64,000 nucleotides of DNA. Origin: Pardosa pseudoannulata (taxonomy: Eukaryota; Arthropoda; Arachnida; Araneae; Lycosidae). Positions within the stretch are counted from its first letter, which is position 1. The number at the start of each line of letters is the position of its first letter. Both the position numbers and the translations under genes were made by a program. The notes beneath the pieces are model-generated. The model was not told where the DNA came from. It saw nothing but the letters and a program-made list of their open reading frames with translations, and searched no databases. Below are positions 60,871-64,000 of this stretch, piece by piece. The stretch covers positions 43,652,162 to 43,716,161 of the forward strand of contig CM063502.1 of NCBI GenBank assembly GCA_032207245.1. Reading direction: 5' to 3'.

Positions 60871-62535
60871 AACTATTATACAAGTAACTTTTGATGATAA
60901 TATGAAAATAATTGTCTAGGGTATTTTCCATAAGAGATATCTTGCCAGAAAGCACTCTTAAATTCGAATGAGATCATTGCCATGTACTTGAATTCTTTCT
61001 CCTGGAGGGAGCCATTACCCAAGACGTCTTTTGCAATTTACTGCCCCTCCCTCCCTTTCACAAAATCATACTAGTTTTCAATATAAAAACGTCTGTTTTT
61101 TTTTTTCAAGATTATATATCACTCAACAACAATTCTTTTAAAAATTTTACTTATGGTGTGGAATAGCAAAATAAAACTGCATGAGTTAATATTTTTAGAT
61201 GGTAAACTTTTTTTAGTAAAAAATAAAAATAATTATAAACACAATTTTCCAAAATACTGGGAAGTATCTCAATTGTAATAATTTATTGAAATCTCTTCAA
61301 GGAATTTCGAGAGAGCTTTAGACACATTTCTTATTATCATAAGATCAAAATTATGTATTCTAAGAGCCTTGTTTATCTATAGAAATCTTATAGCTTTTTT
61401 ATCTATAGAAATCTTAATTTCATCAATTAGTTTGAATTTTAGTCTCCCATATTACCTTCTTCCTGAATCTCACCACTTAATAAATCTGAAATAACCTTTT
61501 CTCCTCTTTGGTCCGAACCCAAATTAATTCCATGTTGCAATACATGAATTAATAACGTATGATTAAATGATTCTTCTTGCCTTATATTAAAGACTCCCAA
61601 ATGTTTCTACAATGCTACTACAGTATTAGTGGCAGCTATTCTTTTTACTTACACTTATTTCCATTTTATATTATGGTTTAGCCTTACTGTATTTCATTCG
61701 ATCTATATTCTCATCTTTTCCTGTATACCTCTTATGCATGAAGACTGAAAACAGACGGGGAAATTTTTAACAGGTGATAGTACACACCAGTAGAAACAGT
61801 TTTCATCAGAGAATGCATGGTCTTAAATAAAATGCGAATGCGCTAGTGGATTTCTCGAAATGACCGCCCTTTAAACGTTAACTATTTTACTGTATTGATT
61901 TATTGAGAAGACCACTATGCATGCAAATGTAACTTGGGGAAGAAGGGGCAGAGCAAATCACAATCATATCTACGTCACAGGGAGTAAAAAGCAGCAACGG
62001 CAGCCCCATAAAATTATTCCTATGTTCAACCATTTTAACAGGTGTAACATACGTGATATTGACAATTGGCATTCTTTAATAAGAATGAAAAAGCAGACAT
62101 GAATTAACTTTACAGAGCTGCAAAAGAAAGTATCACAGAGTCAGCACAAATATATGGTAAGAGTCTTCCCCACATCGTTGCCCAATTCGCAAACACTTGT
62201 GCTTTTGCATCAGTATTTGTGTTGTGCGGACCGAAATCCTTTCTTGCTTCCCAAAAGTGTAGGTCGTACAAGGACAGCCAAAACAGCAGGTGTGGAAGAG
62301 GTGATTTTGAAGAAGGTCGTCACTCAACTACAAGCACACGAGCTATGAGTTGTAACCTTGGGGGTGTCACAGTCCAAGAAGCTGCACCCATACACTTTTC
62401 AACGAGTTCAAGCATTAACTGCAAACAGAGGCGTTGTGAGAAATTTTTCATAGGCTGGAGTTCAACCTGTAACTCTTAACTCAAAATCAACACAACAGTC
62501 CTTACATATATAATATATATATACATGTAGTAAGA
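60871..62535. other. Non-coding stretch with rising GC
   Basis: No supported gene. Frames at 61887-62102 and 62133-62479 overlap on both strands without recognisable domains. The more even base composition from about 61750 on suggests transposon-derived sequence. Confidence 0.45.
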
Positions 62536-62823
62536 GGAGCGGTAGCTCAGTAGGCAAAGGCAACAAACACTCTCGTAACTGGAGGGTTGCGGGTTCGGAA
62601 CCCGAGCCGGCCTAAGATTCGCCGTGTTCGTTAAAGGTGACTGGGGCACGTAAAATAGGTTCGAAGTCATAATGTCATCCAAGCTCTCAATCAATACCTC
62701 TTGGGGATGACAGTCCAAGCATATGGGTCTTTTGTTTGGTCCCTGCTCCAAAATTACGAGGATCCACTTCAGCAAAAGTCGTACTTTCACCCTTGAGGTG
62801 CTCGATAAAAACGAAAGGCCCAC
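62536..62823 (+). mobile_element. tRNA-derived SINE, full-length-like
   Basis: The tRNA-like head (62536-62612) has box A (GGTAGCTCAGTAGG) and box B (GGGTTCGGAACCC). The body contains GGTGACTGGGGCACGTAAA, ATACCTCTTGGGGATGACAG and CAAAATTACGAGG. From memory, this order resembles a SINE abundant in orb-weaver spiders; I cannot check the match. The 116-codon frame on the minus strand (62476-62826) is a reading of this SINE, not a gene. Confidence 0.75.
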
Positions 62824-63119
62824 CACCCCTATGCCTTACTACAAGTAGCGTATGGCTCAAATGCGCTTGGTTTGACAAAGCGGCATCAGAAACAACAACA
62901 TATATGTAATAATCCTCATGGGGAGTTACAGCGCCCGCATACCCCCTCCCCTTCGTATGCCACTAACTGCAGATGATTCTCTTCCCACTGACTTCGCTTC
63001 CTAGTTCTCACAGCAAAGTGTAGAATGCCACGAATTTTCAATATCTGTTCCTTTATCCGATGGGTGCGTTTTATACCTAAAGGGGCACATAATACCCACA
63101 ATAAACATGCCTGGGTGTC
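62824..63119. other. Unassigned stretch
   Basis: No ORF or repeat recognised. Sequence between two transposon-derived segments. Confidence 0.4.
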
Positions 63120-63585
63120 ATTAAATCTACATGCGCATCAACGGCGCTTTTCCATCAGTGTTTTGGACAGAAATCATTGACTACCTGATAGGAGTTTATC
63201 TTCTGCGGAAACACCTTGATCAGGACAAATACCTGACGTTTTGCAAGGGGTGCTATCAGACTTTCTGAAGGACATTCTTGCTTATTTCTGGTGGCGTATA
63301 TAGTTCTGGCATGATGGAGTTTCTGCCCATTATGTGTGAGAGGTATGGCACTTTCTGGACGTCACTTTTTCAGAACGATGGATCGGTCGAGGAGGTCCTG
63401 TAGCCTAGCCATCACGATCATTCGATCTGTCGTGTTTTTATTTCTTTTTATATGGATAGCCGAAGAGTCTGGTTTATGAGATTTCTTTTGACTTTGCAGA
63501 GGATATAAAAGTAAAAATTTCGGTTGCTGCTGGGGAGCTTCACGATATGTCTGGAATATTCCAAAGCATCCTTCCTTCCTCCTTG
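63120..63585 (+). pseudogene. Decayed mariner-like (IS630/Tc1/mariner) transposase fragment
   Basis: In shifting frames it gives LDQDKYLTFCKG, VLSDFLKDIL, FWHDGVSAHYV (corresponding to the family's QHDGAPPHF with the second catalytic Asp), SERWIGRGGPVA, RSFDLSCFYFFLYG (for PDLSPLDFFLWG), KSLVYEISFDFAEDIKVKIS and AAGELHDMSGIFQSI. In-frame stops (about 63334, 63403 and 63459) and at least one frameshift make it inactive. Only the C-terminal half of the catalytic domain is present. Confidence 0.85.
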
Positions 63586-63965
63586 TTCTTCCGTCATCAT
63601 TGATGGTTGCTCTTTTGCAAAGATATTGCGAATTAACCTCTAAAATTACTATTCTAACGTATACGTTATTATTTTGTTTTCTCTTTGTATCCTCGCTTTT
63701 ACCATGTTACACCATGTAGTGCGTTTGTATTTTATTTTAGATTTGCATTCTTTGATGAAATTGTTTGTATTTAATTCCTGGTAATTTCCCCCCATCTTTT
63801 TTGTATCCTCGTGTTTGGAGCATAAAATTTATTCCTCATAGTTTTCTACTTTCGTTCCCTTTGACATTACCTACATGCAAATTTCATTAAATCTCACAAG
63901 TAATATAAGTTGTCACTATTTGATTCCACCCCATGTACTTTTCATTCCCTCCTCACATCGCTGAA
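63586..63965. other. Non-coding stretch after the transposase fossil
   Basis: AT-rich, T-rich on the plus strand; nothing recognised. Confidence 0.4.
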
Positions 63966-64000
63966 TGACGGCCGATTGGCTAGGGTGATAGACTTCGGTA
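63966..64000 (+). mobile_element. tRNA-derived SINE head, cut by window end
   Basis: GGCCGATTGGCTAGGGTGAT followed by AGACTTCGGTA matches the 5' head of the copies at 35552 and 23216; the rest is outside the window. Confidence 0.65.

Noticed and set aside
62154..62479. ORFs on both strands near 62.2 kb
   Set aside because: Three overlapping frames with no domain or codon pattern favouring one of them.

Overview
This window is AT-rich animal DNA and most probably comes from a spider. The evidence is long introns with canonical GT-AG splice sites, a BEL/Pao fossil, Tc1 and mariner fossils, several tRNA-derived SINEs (one at 62536-62823 resembles, from memory, a SINE common in orb-weaver spiders), and a metazoan glycosyltransferase gene. 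There is no prokaryotic-style gene organisation.

Region 1 (1-29130) is a tandem array of about 3-kb units. Each full unit carries a (TA)n(GA)n microsatellite, a (CA)n/(TA)n/(TG)n cluster, a conserved CTCF-like motif and a conserved GC-rich island of about 160 bp. That island can be drawn as two consecutive branched RNA/DNA domains inside one closing stem. The units fall into two subtypes (A and B) that partly alternate. The array is interrupted by a 10.8-kb element (15403-26225) with near-identical 4.39-kb terminal inverted repeats, 5'-AGT...ACT-3' ends and a perfect 6-bp target duplication (ATTCTT). Its 2-kb single-copy core carries one candidate gene on the minus strand. A four-exon model gives 312 aa and includes a PC4/SUB1-like single-strand-DNA-binding domain and a Cys/His cluster. 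A second, internally deleted copy of the element's left end lies at 731-2333 with the same flanks. This element and the structured island are the best candidates for something undescribed.

Region 2 (29131-31640) holds a degenerate ATCGATTC minisatellite, an A-tract and a decayed BEL/Pao pol fragment (RNase H, integrase zinc-binding and integrase core).

Region 3 (32307-55282, plus strand) is the one confidently identified host gene: a glucoside xylosyltransferase (GXYLT, GT8 family). It has seven coding exons encoding 402 aa and about 22 kb of introns. The introns contain a Tc1 fossil, a piggyBac-type 251-bp MITE, SINE fragments, a 248-bp tandem duplication and TA microsatellites. A convergent, unrecognised single-exon ORF of 162 aa (56123-56611, minus) lies downstream.

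Region 4 (about 56.6-64 kb) is mostly non-coding. It has a degenerate local duplication, SINE copies, and a mariner-like transposase fossil near the right edge, where the sequence becomes less AT-rich.
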